DNA of 64,000 nucleotides. It comes from Wenzhouxiangella sp. AB-CW3. GTDB taxonomy: Bacteria > Pseudomonadota > Gammaproteobacteria > Xanthomonadales > Wenzhouxiangellaceae. The number at the start of each line of letters is the position of its first letter. Position 1 is the stretch's first letter. The translations under genes were made by a program, and so were the position numbers. Under the pieces are notes generated by a model, which was not told the origin of the DNA, did no database searches, and saw nothing but the letters and a program-made list of their open reading frames with translations. Where the stretch lies: contig NZ_CP061368.1 of assembly GCF_014725735.1 (NCBI RefSeq), positions 145,001 through 209,000 of the forward strand, written 5' to 3'. This document shows positions 19,320 to 28,048 of the stretch, in pieces.

Positions 19320-20885
19320 CTACTGCTGGCGGGTCGGATCGTTGCGGCCGAGCTGGTCGTGGCTGGAGACCCAGTCCAGCGAGGAGATGGCCGCACCCAG
19401 CGAGATTTCTCCGGCCAGCACCGTGCCGGCCACGATCTCGGCAAACTTCATTACCTTGCCCGGCCCCTGGCAGCCCATGATTTGCAGGCTTTCGGACTGG
19501 GTGGCCAGGCCGGTGCCGCCGCCAATGGTGGCGACGATCAGCGACGGCAGGGTGATGGAGATGTAGAGATCCTTGTCCTCGGTCAGCTCGGTATGCAGAA
19601 TCCCCGCCGACGACTCGGCCACGTTGGCCACGTCCTGGCCGGTGGCGATAAAGATCGCGGTGATGGCGTTGGCGGCATGGCAGCCGTTATTGTTGGCGCC
19701 CGAGAGCATGGAGCCGATATTGGCGATTTTGGAGTGGGTATGGAGCTGCTCGGTATCGGCATCCATGATGTTCTGCAATACCGAGCGCTTGACCGTGATC
19801 TCGGCAGTCACGCGCTTGCCGCGTGTACGCATCGAATTGATCATCGAGGCCTTCTTGTCAGTAGCAAAGTTGGACTCGAGATAGAAGTCCTTTACCTCGG
19901 CTCCGGCGAAGTTCAACAGAATCCAGTTGCAGGCGGCAAAAGTCGCCTTGCCGACCATGTTCATTCCGGCGGCATCACCGGTGGTGAAATTGAAGCGGGT
20001 ATAGCAGAAGCGGCTGGCCAGGTAGTAGTCCACATACTTCAGTGACACGAAACGGTCGGAGTCGGAGCACACCTGCCTGAGCTGGTCGGTCTGCCCCTTC
20101 AGCCAGTCAGCGAAACGCCGCGCCGCGGCGGCGTTCTCGAATGCAAATACCGGCGCACGCTGCATGTTGTCGCCCACCACCGTGCACTGCACTCCGCCAC
20201 ACTCGCGGATCACGCGCATACCGCGGTTATAGGAAGCCACCAGCGTACCTTCGGTGGTCGCCAGCGGCACGTAGAACTCGCCTAGAGCATGCTCGCCGTT
20301 GACATGCAACGGCCCGGCGATGCCCAGCGGTACCTGGGCCACTCCGGTGAAATGTTCGATGTTGCCGCGGGTGAGTCCGGGCTCGAAGGAGTACCCGGGG
20401 ATATGGGTGAGCTCCACGCCGGTACGCTCGGTGACAAATCGCTGGCGCTCCTCGATCACCGCTTCGCTGTAATCATCCTCGGCATCTCGCGGGATGGTCT
20501 CGGGGGCGCGCCGTCGGGTCTGGAGCTGATCGGTCACCGACAATGTCAGTTTTCCGAATGGCTGGGCGCGGAACTCCAGTTCGATCTGGTGCTCGCCCTC
20601 GTCCAGTGTGTCCATGGCGAGATCGAGGACCAGCAGGGAGCCCAGGGCAAAATCAATGGCGCGATCCGGTGTCACCTCGGTCAGGGAGAATTCGGCATGA
20701 CCATCGACCGAGAGTCTGGCCCGGTCTGGCGAGACGTCGCGGCCGTTGATGCGAATACGCTCGACCTGTTCCAGCCTGGCTGGACTCAGCCGGTTCTTGA
20801 TTGAAAAGCGCACCCCGGATTCGGTGTTGCGCAGGCTGGCGCGATTGTAAAGACGCTTGAGCAACGCTTTGGGCACGAAGCGCAT
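19320..20885 (-). CDS. Hydroxymethylglutaryl-CoA reductase, class I-like
   Basis: A 521-residue HMG-CoA reductase forming mevalonate from HMG-CoA with NAD(P)H. Catalytic residues are visible: Glu in ATTEGTLVAS, Lys in DKKAS, Asp in TGQDVAN and a C-terminal His in VSSHDQLGRN. The His-Asn context and the GVAQVPLGIAGPL substrate segment resemble class I (eukaryotic/archaeal) enzymes rather than class II. About 140 residues precede the catalytic domain without any transmembrane helix; this beta-rich extension is unusual. The ATG at 20885 has a perfect GGAGGA Shine-Dalgarno. No other mevalonate-pathway gene is in the window. Confidence 0.9.
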   Translation of the reverse strand: MRFVPKALLKRLYNRASLRNTESGVRFSIKNRLSPARLEQVERIRINGRDVSPDRARLSVDGHAEFSLTEVTPDRAIDFALGSLLVLDLAMDTLDEGEHQIELEFRAQPFGKLTLSVTDQLQTRRRAPETIPRDAEDDYSEAVIEERQRFVTERTGVELTHIPGYSFEPGLTRGNIEHFTGVAQVPLGIAGPLHVNGEHALGEFYVPLATTEGTLVASYNRGMRVIRECGGVQCTVVGDNMQRAPVFAFENAAAARRFADWLKGQTDQLRQVCSDSDRFVSLKYVDYYLASRFCYTRFNFTTGDAAGMNMVGKATFAACNWILLNFAGAEVKDFYLESNFATDKKASMINSMRTRGKRVTAEITVKRSVLQNIMDADTEQLHTHSKIANIGSMLSGANNNGCHAANAITAIFIATGQDVANVAESSAGILHTELTEDKDLYISITLPSLIVATIGGGTGLATQSESLQIMGCQGPGKVMKFAEIVAGTVLAGEISLGAAISSLDWVSSHDQLGRNDPTRQQ

Positions 20886-21066
20886 TCTGATATTCCTCCA
20901 CCCGATGAGGTCGGCACCCGCGGAGTTGCGGTGCCGGTATGGGCTCATCATAGGCAGGATTCTCGGGCAAGCGCTTGCGCCAGATCAAGCCAGGCGGCGC
21001 GTTTGCATTTGTGAAGTCGGGGGTTTATGGTGATCTACAGGGCTTCGCGGACCTCCGGAGGCGGGC

Positions 21067-22746
21067 ATGGACAGCCCCCGATCAACGCCTCGGCTCGCGG
21101 GACGTAACCTGATCGTCCTGTCCGATGGCACCGGCAACCGCGGCGGCGTAACGAGGGATACCAATGTCTGGCGCCTGTACAAGGCCATTGATCGCCACCA
21201 GGCGCCGGTAGAGCAACGGGTTCGTTACGACGACGGGGTCGGAACCGACGATATGCGCATCGCCAAGGCGCTGGGCGGGGCGTTCGGTATTGGCCTGACT
21301 CGCAACGTGACCGGCTTTTACGCCTTTCTCGCCCGCAACTACCGGCCTGGCGACCGTATCTACCTGCTCGGGTTCAGCCGTGGTGCGTTCACCGTGCGCG
21401 TGCTGGCCGGCATGCTGGCCCGCTGCGGTTTGTGGACGCAACAGGGCTACTTCGCCGAGGAAGAACCGGAACGCCTGATCCGAAAACGCATCCTGCCGGC
21501 CTATCGTTCCCTCGGAGACCGGAAGGTGCGGGCGCTGCGTGAGGAGTTCGATCTTCACCCAGAGGTCTACATCCGCTTTCTCGGCGTGTGGGATACCGTC
21601 GATGCCGTGGGCATGCCTGTCGACGAGCTCAAGGTCCTGCTCGAGGTGTGCCCGCGACTGTTCTGCAACCGCCGCGGCTACGGTTTCCATGACCGTGAGC
21701 TGAGTGGCTGGGTGCGCACTGCCCGGCAGGCCCTGTCCATCGACGACGACCGTCGCACGTTTCACCCCAACGTCTGGTCGACCCGGAAAGCACCCGGCGA
21801 GCGCGCCAAGCTCTGCCAGGATGTCGAGCAGGTCTGGTTTGCCGGGGCGCATTCCAATGTGGGGGGTGGCTATCCCAAGGACGGCCTGGCTTTTGTGACC
21901 CTGGACTGGATGCTCGGTGAGATCGACAGCCTGGGCTCTGACCGAATCTGGCTTGAGGGCGATACCGCAAGGCCGCTGCTGGCAGGCGAATCCGATCCCC
22001 CGGCCATGGCGCTGTTCAAGGATGATGGTGGACAGCGCTTTGCCGTTCACAGCTCGACCCGGGTGGCCATTCAGCACCAGGCCGATGCACAGGGCCGCCA
22101 TTACGAACCCCGCACCGGTGCGGGGCTGTTCTATCGATATCATCCGCGTTGGCTCGAGCGTACCTACACCGGCGAGAAGCACGGCTGGGCACGCTGGCTA
22201 CGTCTGCCCGAGCTGCCGGGCGCCTGGCATCGGCGCCTGGGCATACCCTGGCTCACGCCCGCGCCGCGCAGGATCCCGGTGCACGTCAGCGTTCGCCAGC
22301 GCCTGTTGCAAGGCACCCAGGACTATGCGCCCTATACCCTGCCGGCCAACGTGGAGATTGTTCATACCCGAGGGCCCGGTCCTTTCTCCGGGGCCGGTTG
22401 CGACGAGTCGAGCGAACTTCCGGAGGCCGATGCCGCCCGCCATGTGGCCAGGGGGCCGGTGTTGTGGCGACGGTTGGCCTATGGCATCAACCTTCTCGGC
22501 ACTCTGGCTCTGATCGTGGCGTTGTTCGGCCTGCCCTATACCAAGCTGTGGCGATTTTTGTCCGCGCCAGGGCTCGATCAGCTCAATCCGCTCGTGACCC
22601 TGCTCCTGGCCGACCCATGGCTCAAGCTGGCCGTTGTGCTACTTGTGCCGGGGTTGCTGCTGAACCGCTGGGCGCGCCGACGTTTGCGTCAGCACACGCG
22701 CAGGACCTGGCGCAAGGTGCTGCTGAGAGCACGGCTATTGCCATGA
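21067..22746 (+). CDS. DUF2235 (Tle1-type) alpha/beta hydrolase, membrane-anchored
   Basis: A 559-residue DUF2235 protein, the family that includes type VI secretion phospholipase effectors such as Tle1. Family motifs are LSDGTGN near the N-terminus, the nucleophile elbow GFSRGAF (about residues 101-107) and the histidine-containing AHSNVGGGY (about 258-266). Two hydrophobic helices lie at the C-terminus (about 478-500 and 520-540). This points to an anchored enzyme rather than a secreted effector, and no VgrG, PAAR or Hcp gene is nearby. It heads a three-gene plus-strand operon with a second alpha/beta hydrolase and a lipoprotein. Confidence 0.85.
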   Translation: MDSPRSTPRLAGRNLIVLSDGTGNRGGVTRDTNVWRLYKAIDRHQAPVEQRVRYDDGVGTDDMRIAKALGGAFGIGLTRNVTGFYAFLARNYRPGDRIYLLGFSRGAFTVRVLAGMLARCGLWTQQGYFAEEEPERLIRKRILPAYRSLGDRKVRALREEFDLHPEVYIRFLGVWDTVDAVGMPVDELKVLLEVCPRLFCNRRGYGFHDRELSGWVRTARQALSIDDDRRTFHPNVWSTRKAPGERAKLCQDVEQVWFAGAHSNVGGGYPKDGLAFVTLDWMLGEIDSLGSDRIWLEGDTARPLLAGESDPPAMALFKDDGGQRFAVHSSTRVAIQHQADAQGRHYEPRTGAGLFYRYHPRWLERTYTGEKHGWARWLRLPELPGAWHRRLGIPWLTPAPRRIPVHVSVRQRLLQGTQDYAPYTLPANVEIVHTRGPGPFSGAGCDESSELPEADAARHVARGPVLWRRLAYGINLLGTLALIVALFGLPYTKLWRFLSAPGLDQLNPLVTLLLADPWLKLAVVLLVPGLLLNRWARRRLRQHTRRTWRKVLLRARLLP

Positions 22747-22777
22747 TGAAGACCAGAAACGGAACGCCAGGCAGCCG

Positions 22778-23620
22778 ATGAGCGTCGACCTGGCCAAGGC
22801 CCCACATATCGTCGTGGTCCACGGCGTACAGCGTGGTTCGGGCATGAATATCGAGCTTGACGAAACGGTGTGCGCATTGGTCGATCGGGTCCTGCGGCAA
22901 AGTCATATCAGCGAGGACTACACGGTTGATCAATACGTCTACGAGCACAAGAACGACCAGCACCCCACGGTTCGACTGGCACAGTTCATCGCCCGCGCCA
23001 TCTCCCGGGGGCGACCGCTGGCCGGACGCGCGCTCAGCGAGGCGATTGACCTGGCCGGCGATGTCGTCATCAACGCCCGCAATTCCAGCACCGCCGGCCG
23101 TATCCGCGCCGGACTGGCCGAACGCATCCTCAGCCTGCACGAACAGGGGCACCGCGTACTGTTGCTGGGCCACAGCCTGGGCAGCGTGTACGCTCTCCAG
23201 ACCCTCAACGAGCTGATGGCACAAGAAAGCCTGTTCGCCGGCGACGACCGCCGCCTGTGGGCCGTGCAGGGGCTGGTCACCCTGGGCAGTCCGCTGGGCC
23301 TGGATATCGAAATGCCCGGCATGCAGGTCTTTCCCAAGGTGAAGATCGCACCGGTGCCCTCGAACGTTGAACGCCTGCCGTGGCACAACTTCTACAGCCT
23401 TCATGATCCGGTGGTCAGCGGCCGGGTGTTCGGCACCCGGGTCGAGGTGGACGGCAGCGACGGGCCGGTCGAGGCCCGCTATCGTGACGCCACCGACCAG
23501 GCCGGCTGGCTGCTGCACGGCCACGTCGTCAACAGTGGCGTCAAGTGGCTGCTGGCACACACCGCGTACTGGAAGGATCCGACCATCGGTGTTCGACTGG
23601 TATCCATGCTATGGGGTTGA
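22778..23620 (+). CDS. Alpha/beta hydrolase (lipase-like)
   Basis: A 280-residue predicted cytoplasmic hydrolase. The N-terminal strand HIVVVHGVQRGSGMN provides the oxyanion-hole region, and the nucleophile elbow is LLGHSLGSVYAL (Ser at about residue 132). A histidine near LHGHVVNSG is a candidate triad member. It lies 31 bp after the DUF2235 gene and 5 bp before the lipoprotein gene. Two hydrolases of different families in one operon suggest action on one lipid or ester substrate, but this is only context. Confidence 0.75.
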   Translation: MSVDLAKAPHIVVVHGVQRGSGMNIELDETVCALVDRVLRQSHISEDYTVDQYVYEHKNDQHPTVRLAQFIARAISRGRPLAGRALSEAIDLAGDVVINARNSSTAGRIRAGLAERILSLHEQGHRVLLLGHSLGSVYALQTLNELMAQESLFAGDDRRLWAVQGLVTLGSPLGLDIEMPGMQVFPKVKIAPVPSNVERLPWHNFYSLHDPVVSGRVFGTRVEVDGSDGPVEARYRDATDQAGWLLHGHVVNSGVKWLLAHTAYWKDPTIGVRLVSMLWG

Positions 23621-23625
23621 CCATC

Positions 23626-24045
23626 ATGAAAAGACCGACGGCCCTGATCTGCGGACTGTTATTGGCCACTTTGCTGGGTGGCTGCACCCTGACCCACTAT
23701 GAAGCCCGCGGTGAGTTCGGTGATACGCCTGCCGTGCTGCACTGGAAGGAAGGCGACAGCACGCTCACCCTGTGGCGCTGCGGCGCGCTGCCCATCCCCC
23801 TGGCCCGCGGCATTCAAGGCCAGGATGAAACCTTTGCCAGCGACGATCAGTGCGTGCGCTTTTACGGCCGGTTCGAGGCCGGCGAGTCGGCAGTGCTGCA
23901 CGTGGACTGCGAAGATCCGCGCTACCCCGCACAAGGACAGTACATGCTGGCCGAGACCGAACGCTGGCGGCAGATCCTCTGGTTCGGCCGCATGGAACCG
24001 GCCACGCCCGATCCCTGCAATGGAACCGATATGCCGTCTCCTTAG
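23626..24045 (+). CDS. Predicted lipoprotein of unknown function
   Basis: A 139-residue protein whose N-terminus MKRPTALICGLLLATLLGGC is a lipoprotein signal ending in the lipobox LLGGC. The mature part contains four cysteines (WRCGALP, DDQCVRF, HVDCEDP, PDPCNG) that could form two disulfides. No family was recognised. The ATG at 23626 is selected because it begins the signal sequence, 5 bp after the hydrolase stop. It ends convergently, its stop overlapping that of the metalloprotease gene by 3-4 bp. Confidence 0.7.
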   Translation: MKRPTALICGLLLATLLGGCTLTHYEARGEFGDTPAVLHWKEGDSTLTLWRCGALPIPLARGIQGQDETFASDDQCVRFYGRFEAGESAVLHVDCEDPRYPAQGQYMLAETERWRQILWFGRMEPATPDPCNGTDMPSP

Positions 24046-26516
24046 CGCAACGCCCGGTCGAGGCGCTGGCGGGCATCTTCCAGGTGGATGCGGGTCATGC
24101 GGTCGTCGATGCCGTTGTCCAGTGCCCGGTCGATGTCCTCGCCCAGCAGGCGTAGCTGGTCGCGTAGCAGTGCATGGATGTCGGACTGGGCGATGTGCAG
24201 GTCGGCATTCAGTGGCGGGTCGTCGTTGCGCCCGACGCGCAGGTTGCCCGAGGCCGGCGGCTGCCAGTGCTCGGATTCGGCCTGGTGCAGCAGGTAATGG
24301 GCCTGATCCAGCCAGGCGCGCTGCATATTGCGTCGCCAGGTATTGATGGATTCGCCGGCATTCAACTCGCGCCAGACCATCTCACGGGCATCGTCGAGCA
24401 TGTCGGCCGGGCGATAGGTCTCGTCACCCAGGAAAGCTTCGTGCTCGATCATGCGGGCCAGGCGGGCGTGGTTGAGCAGACGCTGAACGGCCAGTTCCTG
24501 GTAGGCCCGAATGCGCTCGACGGCACCGGCATGCTCCAGCTTTCTCAGCATCTCCATGTCCAGTGCCCAGTCCGGGGTGCTCAGCACGTGCTCATCGATA
24601 AAGGCCATGGCCTGGCGCTGGTAGTCGGCCTCGATCGGCGTGTAGACCGGACCATCCTCGCCAACGCGCTTGTGATGGGTCCATGAGCCCCCCACCGCCG
24701 CGGCCGCATGTTCCGCGTAACGGTTCCACTGGGTCAGGCCTTGCAGGTAATGAGTTTCGAGCTCGTAGTAATCGTCGCCGTCCGACAGTAACCAGTCGGT
24801 CAGGCTTCCTACGGCCTTTCTCAGGTTGCGCATGCCGTACTCAGCGGCCCTGACCGGGTCATCCGAAATGCCTTCGGTCATGCGGTAGGGGTCCCACTCC
24901 ACGTCCATGCCGAACTGCGGCAAAGCTGACCGGAACCAGGGCTTGTCGGCTCGTTCCACGATCCACTCGTTGAGGGTGTCGAGCTCCTCTTCCGGCGTGC
25001 CGGCATCGGGAATCGGGCGGTAGCCCCAGAAAATGGCGAACTCGTCCCAGCGGCCGATGCGACGTTCCGGCGGCACCTCGTCGCCGGGCTGGGCAATGTA
25101 GTTGTAGCGGGTGCGGCCCACCGACGAGGCCGAATGACCCCACTCGGCCACGAACTCCGGGTCGCGCAGTCCATCCACCGGGTAGACGAAATTTGCGCGC
25201 TGGTTGTGCGGCAGACCCATGGCATGGGCCATTTCGTGGGAAACCACGTAGCGCAGCGCTTCTCCCAGGTCTTCCTCGGACAATTCGCTGGTACGGAAAC
25301 GCGGGTTGGCGGTGGCCACCTGTGTCACCAGCCACCAGCGCAGGCGTTCGTCCAGGCCGTGATACATGTTCATGTGGCCGCGGATGACTTCGCCCGAGCG
25401 CGGGTCGATCACATCACCGCCGGCATTGGCCGAGCGCACCGGCGTGGCCACGTAGCGGATCACGTTGTAGCGCGCATCGAGCAGGCTGAAGTCCGGGTCT
25501 TCCTCTTCGGTGGGCGCGAGTTTTACATCCACCGCGTTCTTGAAGCCGGCCTTCTCGAACGCCGACTCCCACTCCATGATGCCGGCCTTGAAGTAGGGCA
25601 CCCACTTCTTCGGTGTGGCCGGGTCGATATACCACACGATGGGCTTTTTCGGTTCGACCAGTTCGCCGCGCCGGAACGCATCCATGTCCTTCGGCTCCAG
25701 CCGGTAGCGGCGCAGGTACTGGTAAGGGCGCACACCCTGAAAATCACGTGAGTAATCCGTCTGGGTCTGCGTAATCCAGGTGACCCGCTCGTCGGCCAGG
25801 CGCGGCATCATCGGCTCTTCGGGCAGCAGGATCATGGAATGATTGATCTCGAACGAGACCGTGCCGCCCCTGGGGTTGGACGGAGGCTCGTCGGCCTCGT
25901 AGCTGCGCACGGCGCGGATCTCGATATTCTCGGGAAAACTTCGCGCCCACTCCAGCCAGCTCCGGTCGGCGTCGAACTCGCGCATGCCCAGGTCGGCCCG
26001 GCGCTGACGCGGGAAAGAGAAGGCCGGGTGATCGCCCAGGTACAACTCGGTCACGTCAATCAGCACATTGCCGCGCCGTTCCATGGCAATCGGAAAACTG
26101 GCCAGCACCGGTGCGAAATTGGAGTTGGCGACCGCCAGCGCCAATGGCGAATCGGGGTCGGCCGTGTTGGCATGGGTGTGGGTGCGCAGCACGATGCGGC
26201 CGCCGCGCCGCTCCCAGTAGACCACCATGTTGCCGGTCATGCGATCACCCCCGCCACGGGCGGCCAGCCCTTCCTGCGCCTGTGCATAGCGGCTCATCAC
26301 CACCATGTCGCGCTCCAACTTGTCGGCGGGAATCTCGAAAATGATCCGCTCATCATCGAGCACATGAACGGTAAACAGCCCATCTTCGGACTCGGCGCCG
26401 CGCAGGTCGCGGGAGGACAGGTCCCCGGCCAGCGCCGTGGCCGAGCCGATGCCCGAAGAGATCACTAGCAGGACGAACAGTCGAACGAGAGAGGAAAGGC
26501 CGAAAAGATTACGCAT
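24042..26516 (-). CDS. Secreted zinc-dependent metalloprotease (DUF5117/DUF4953 type)
   Basis: An 824-residue exported protein with an N-terminal signal peptide ending near SATALA. It contains the gluzincin/metzincin-like zinc motif HEMAHAMGLPHN (about residues 429-440), i.e. HExxHxxGxxH. The long upstream region (RDLRGAESEDGLFTVHVLDDE to WYIDPATPKKWVPYFKAGI) and the helical C-terminus match the DUF5117-DUF4953 zinc-dependent metalloprotease family common in Bacteroidetes and some marine proteobacteria. It is transcribed alone and is probably periplasmic or surface-located. Its substrate is not known. Confidence 0.87.
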   Translation of the reverse strand: MRNLFGLSSLVRLFVLLVISSGIGSATALAGDLSSRDLRGAESEDGLFTVHVLDDERIIFEIPADKLERDMVVMSRYAQAQEGLAARGGGDRMTGNMVVYWERRGGRIVLRTHTHANTADPDSPLALAVANSNFAPVLASFPIAMERRGNVLIDVTELYLGDHPAFSFPRQRRADLGMREFDADRSWLEWARSFPENIEIRAVRSYEADEPPSNPRGGTVSFEINHSMILLPEEPMMPRLADERVTWITQTQTDYSRDFQGVRPYQYLRRYRLEPKDMDAFRRGELVEPKKPIVWYIDPATPKKWVPYFKAGIMEWESAFEKAGFKNAVDVKLAPTEEEDPDFSLLDARYNVIRYVATPVRSANAGGDVIDPRSGEVIRGHMNMYHGLDERLRWWLVTQVATANPRFRTSELSEEDLGEALRYVVSHEMAHAMGLPHNQRANFVYPVDGLRDPEFVAEWGHSASSVGRTRYNYIAQPGDEVPPERRIGRWDEFAIFWGYRPIPDAGTPEEELDTLNEWIVERADKPWFRSALPQFGMDVEWDPYRMTEGISDDPVRAAEYGMRNLRKAVGSLTDWLLSDGDDYYELETHYLQGLTQWNRYAEHAAAAVGGSWTHHKRVGEDGPVYTPIEADYQRQAMAFIDEHVLSTPDWALDMEMLRKLEHAGAVERIRAYQELAVQRLLNHARLARMIEHEAFLGDETYRPADMLDDAREMVWRELNAGESINTWRRNMQRAWLDQAHYLLHQAESEHWQPPASGNLRVGRNDDPPLNADLHIAQSDIHALLRDQLRLLGEDIDRALDNGIDDRMTRIHLEDARQRLDRALR

Positions 26517-26594
26517 GAAACACCCGTGCAGGAGACAAAACCGGCACCACTATACCGGTTCGATCATCACCTGGTTTCGTGCTCGTGCCATTTA

Positions 26595-26634
26595 TTGACC
26601 CGGCTGAATGCGATCTACATACCTGCCGGGTTAC
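26595..26634. mobile_element. 40-bp miniature copy of the TA-flanked inverted-repeat element
   Basis: The sequence runs from TTGACCCGGC to GCCGGGTTAC and is flanked by TA on both sides. The right 31 bp match the right terminal repeat of the 281-bp element at 15936-16216 with three mismatches. Only about 10 bp of the left end remain. It lies between two minus-strand genes. Confidence 0.6.
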
Positions 26635-26645
26635 TAATGCAGGTG

Positions 26646-27953
26646 TTAGTAGCTACCCGTTCTGACCAGGTTCCTCCTGAAGGCCTCGAAAACCGCGACA
26701 CCAACAAAGCCCGATGCCGCGCCGGTGAGGAAGGCGCCGGCTTCAGTGGCGGCGATGGCCGGAGGCAAAACGTTGAAGTAACCGGCTCCCAGTACGCTGG
26801 CGACATACACCACGATGGCCGCGATCAGCCCTTCGACTATTCTCGTGCCCGTTGTTATGGGCGGAGCTTTTTTCATGAAACGCCTTGCAAAACCGCCTAT
26901 CGCACCACCGAACAGTGCGGCCAGAACCGGGCCGATTGGGAAACGCTGCTCGATGGTTCGGCTTGCGGTGTGCTGTCCGTCCGAAACCCTGATGGTGGCA
27001 TCACTCAGCCCGCTCGAGCGCAGTGCAAAACTTGTCCCGACCGTCCCTTCTTCGATGTTGAGCTCACTGGAATCGGGGGTGGCCGCACCGCTCACGGTCA
27101 CCGCGGCAAGGAGATCGTCGGACGCAGGCGCAAAGTCGCCGTGCGGTTTCAGGCGCCGGACGTTGATCTGGATTTCCTCCAGGCCCAGCCCGGTCATGCT
27201 GTCGCTTTCGGGGAGAATCGCGATGCGCGGCATGGCCTCGATCTCGAAGTCGACATCAACGATGGACGAGCGCATTTTCAGAGTCGGCTGGTCGGTCGTT
27301 GGAACAAACTGGAAATCAAGGTGCCTCTCGTGCTCGATACCCGGCCGGCGCAGGGTGATCTGCTCGATGGGCTCGGCTGTCAGGCCGCTGAAGCCCAGTT
27401 GTACCGTCACCGGCTGTTCCAGTTCGATGCCGGGCGGCACGTTCTCGCCGCGCAGGCCGATCGACAGCCGGGTCGTGTACTGGTGCAGGTCATCGTCCCA
27501 TATCGCAGGAATCGGACTGGAGAACAGGCTGGGGTGAAACCAACCATCTCCGGTTTCCGGGTCGCGCCCCGAATCCTCGATCTGTGCCACGCCTCCCGGC
27601 AGGTCGCTGCGCTCGGTAGGCAGTCGCATGGAAATGGTCTCGGCCGGGCGCACAACCACCTGACGTTCGCCAAGCCGCGGCGGCACATCGCCTGGTACGC
27701 GTGGGCCCAGGAGTTCCGGCGTGCGGTCCTGGCCTTCGAAGTCGGTCACCCTGACCTGCTCTTCGCTCAGGCCGCGATCCTCAAGAATTGCACGAAGTTG
27801 GTTGGCACGGGCGATCTCCTCGCTGTCTCGCAGCTCGAAGTCTTCCAGGAGCTGGACCTGCGGTTGCGCGCAAACCGGGGCGGACATCAAAAGCATGGCA
27901 GCGGCGACCAGCGCCACCGGCCAGGTGCGGGCGTTGTCGAATAGTGCGGACAT
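26646..27953 (-). CDS. Exported/membrane protein of unknown function
   Basis: A 435-residue protein with an N-terminal signal peptide ending at VCAQ. It has a beta-rich extracytoplasmic region (about 40-330) and a C-terminal region with probable glycine/alanine-rich transmembrane helices near FPIGPVLAALFGGAIGGF, GLIAAIVVYVASVLGAGYF and AGAFLTGAASGFVGVAVFEAF. It resembles no family I recognise. The layout, a lumenal beta domain followed by small helical membrane segments, would suit an anchor or sensor. The start ATG at 27953 is chosen to begin the signal peptide. Confidence 0.65.
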   Translation of the reverse strand: MSALFDNARTWPVALVAAAMLLMSAPVCAQPQVQLLEDFELRDSEEIARANQLRAILEDRGLSEEQVRVTDFEGQDRTPELLGPRVPGDVPPRLGERQVVVRPAETISMRLPTERSDLPGGVAQIEDSGRDPETGDGWFHPSLFSSPIPAIWDDDLHQYTTRLSIGLRGENVPPGIELEQPVTVQLGFSGLTAEPIEQITLRRPGIEHERHLDFQFVPTTDQPTLKMRSSIVDVDFEIEAMPRIAILPESDSMTGLGLEEIQINVRRLKPHGDFAPASDDLLAAVTVSGAATPDSSELNIEEGTVGTSFALRSSGLSDATIRVSDGQHTASRTIEQRFPIGPVLAALFGGAIGGFARRFMKKAPPITTGTRIVEGLIAAIVVYVASVLGAGYFNVLPPAIAATEAGAFLTGAASGFVGVAVFEAFRRNLVRTGSY

Positions 27954-28048
27954 GGTGGCCTCCTCCCCTCTCGGAGATTCACTCCCTGCCACCTGCCGGA
28001 CAGTATACACCCGCCCCCGTGACCCCTTTCAAGTCAGGCTGTCCAGGC

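Noticed and set aside
21067-22746. Type VI secretion effector locus
   Set aside because: DUF2235 suggested it, but no VgrG, Hcp or PAAR gene is near and the protein has its own membrane helices.
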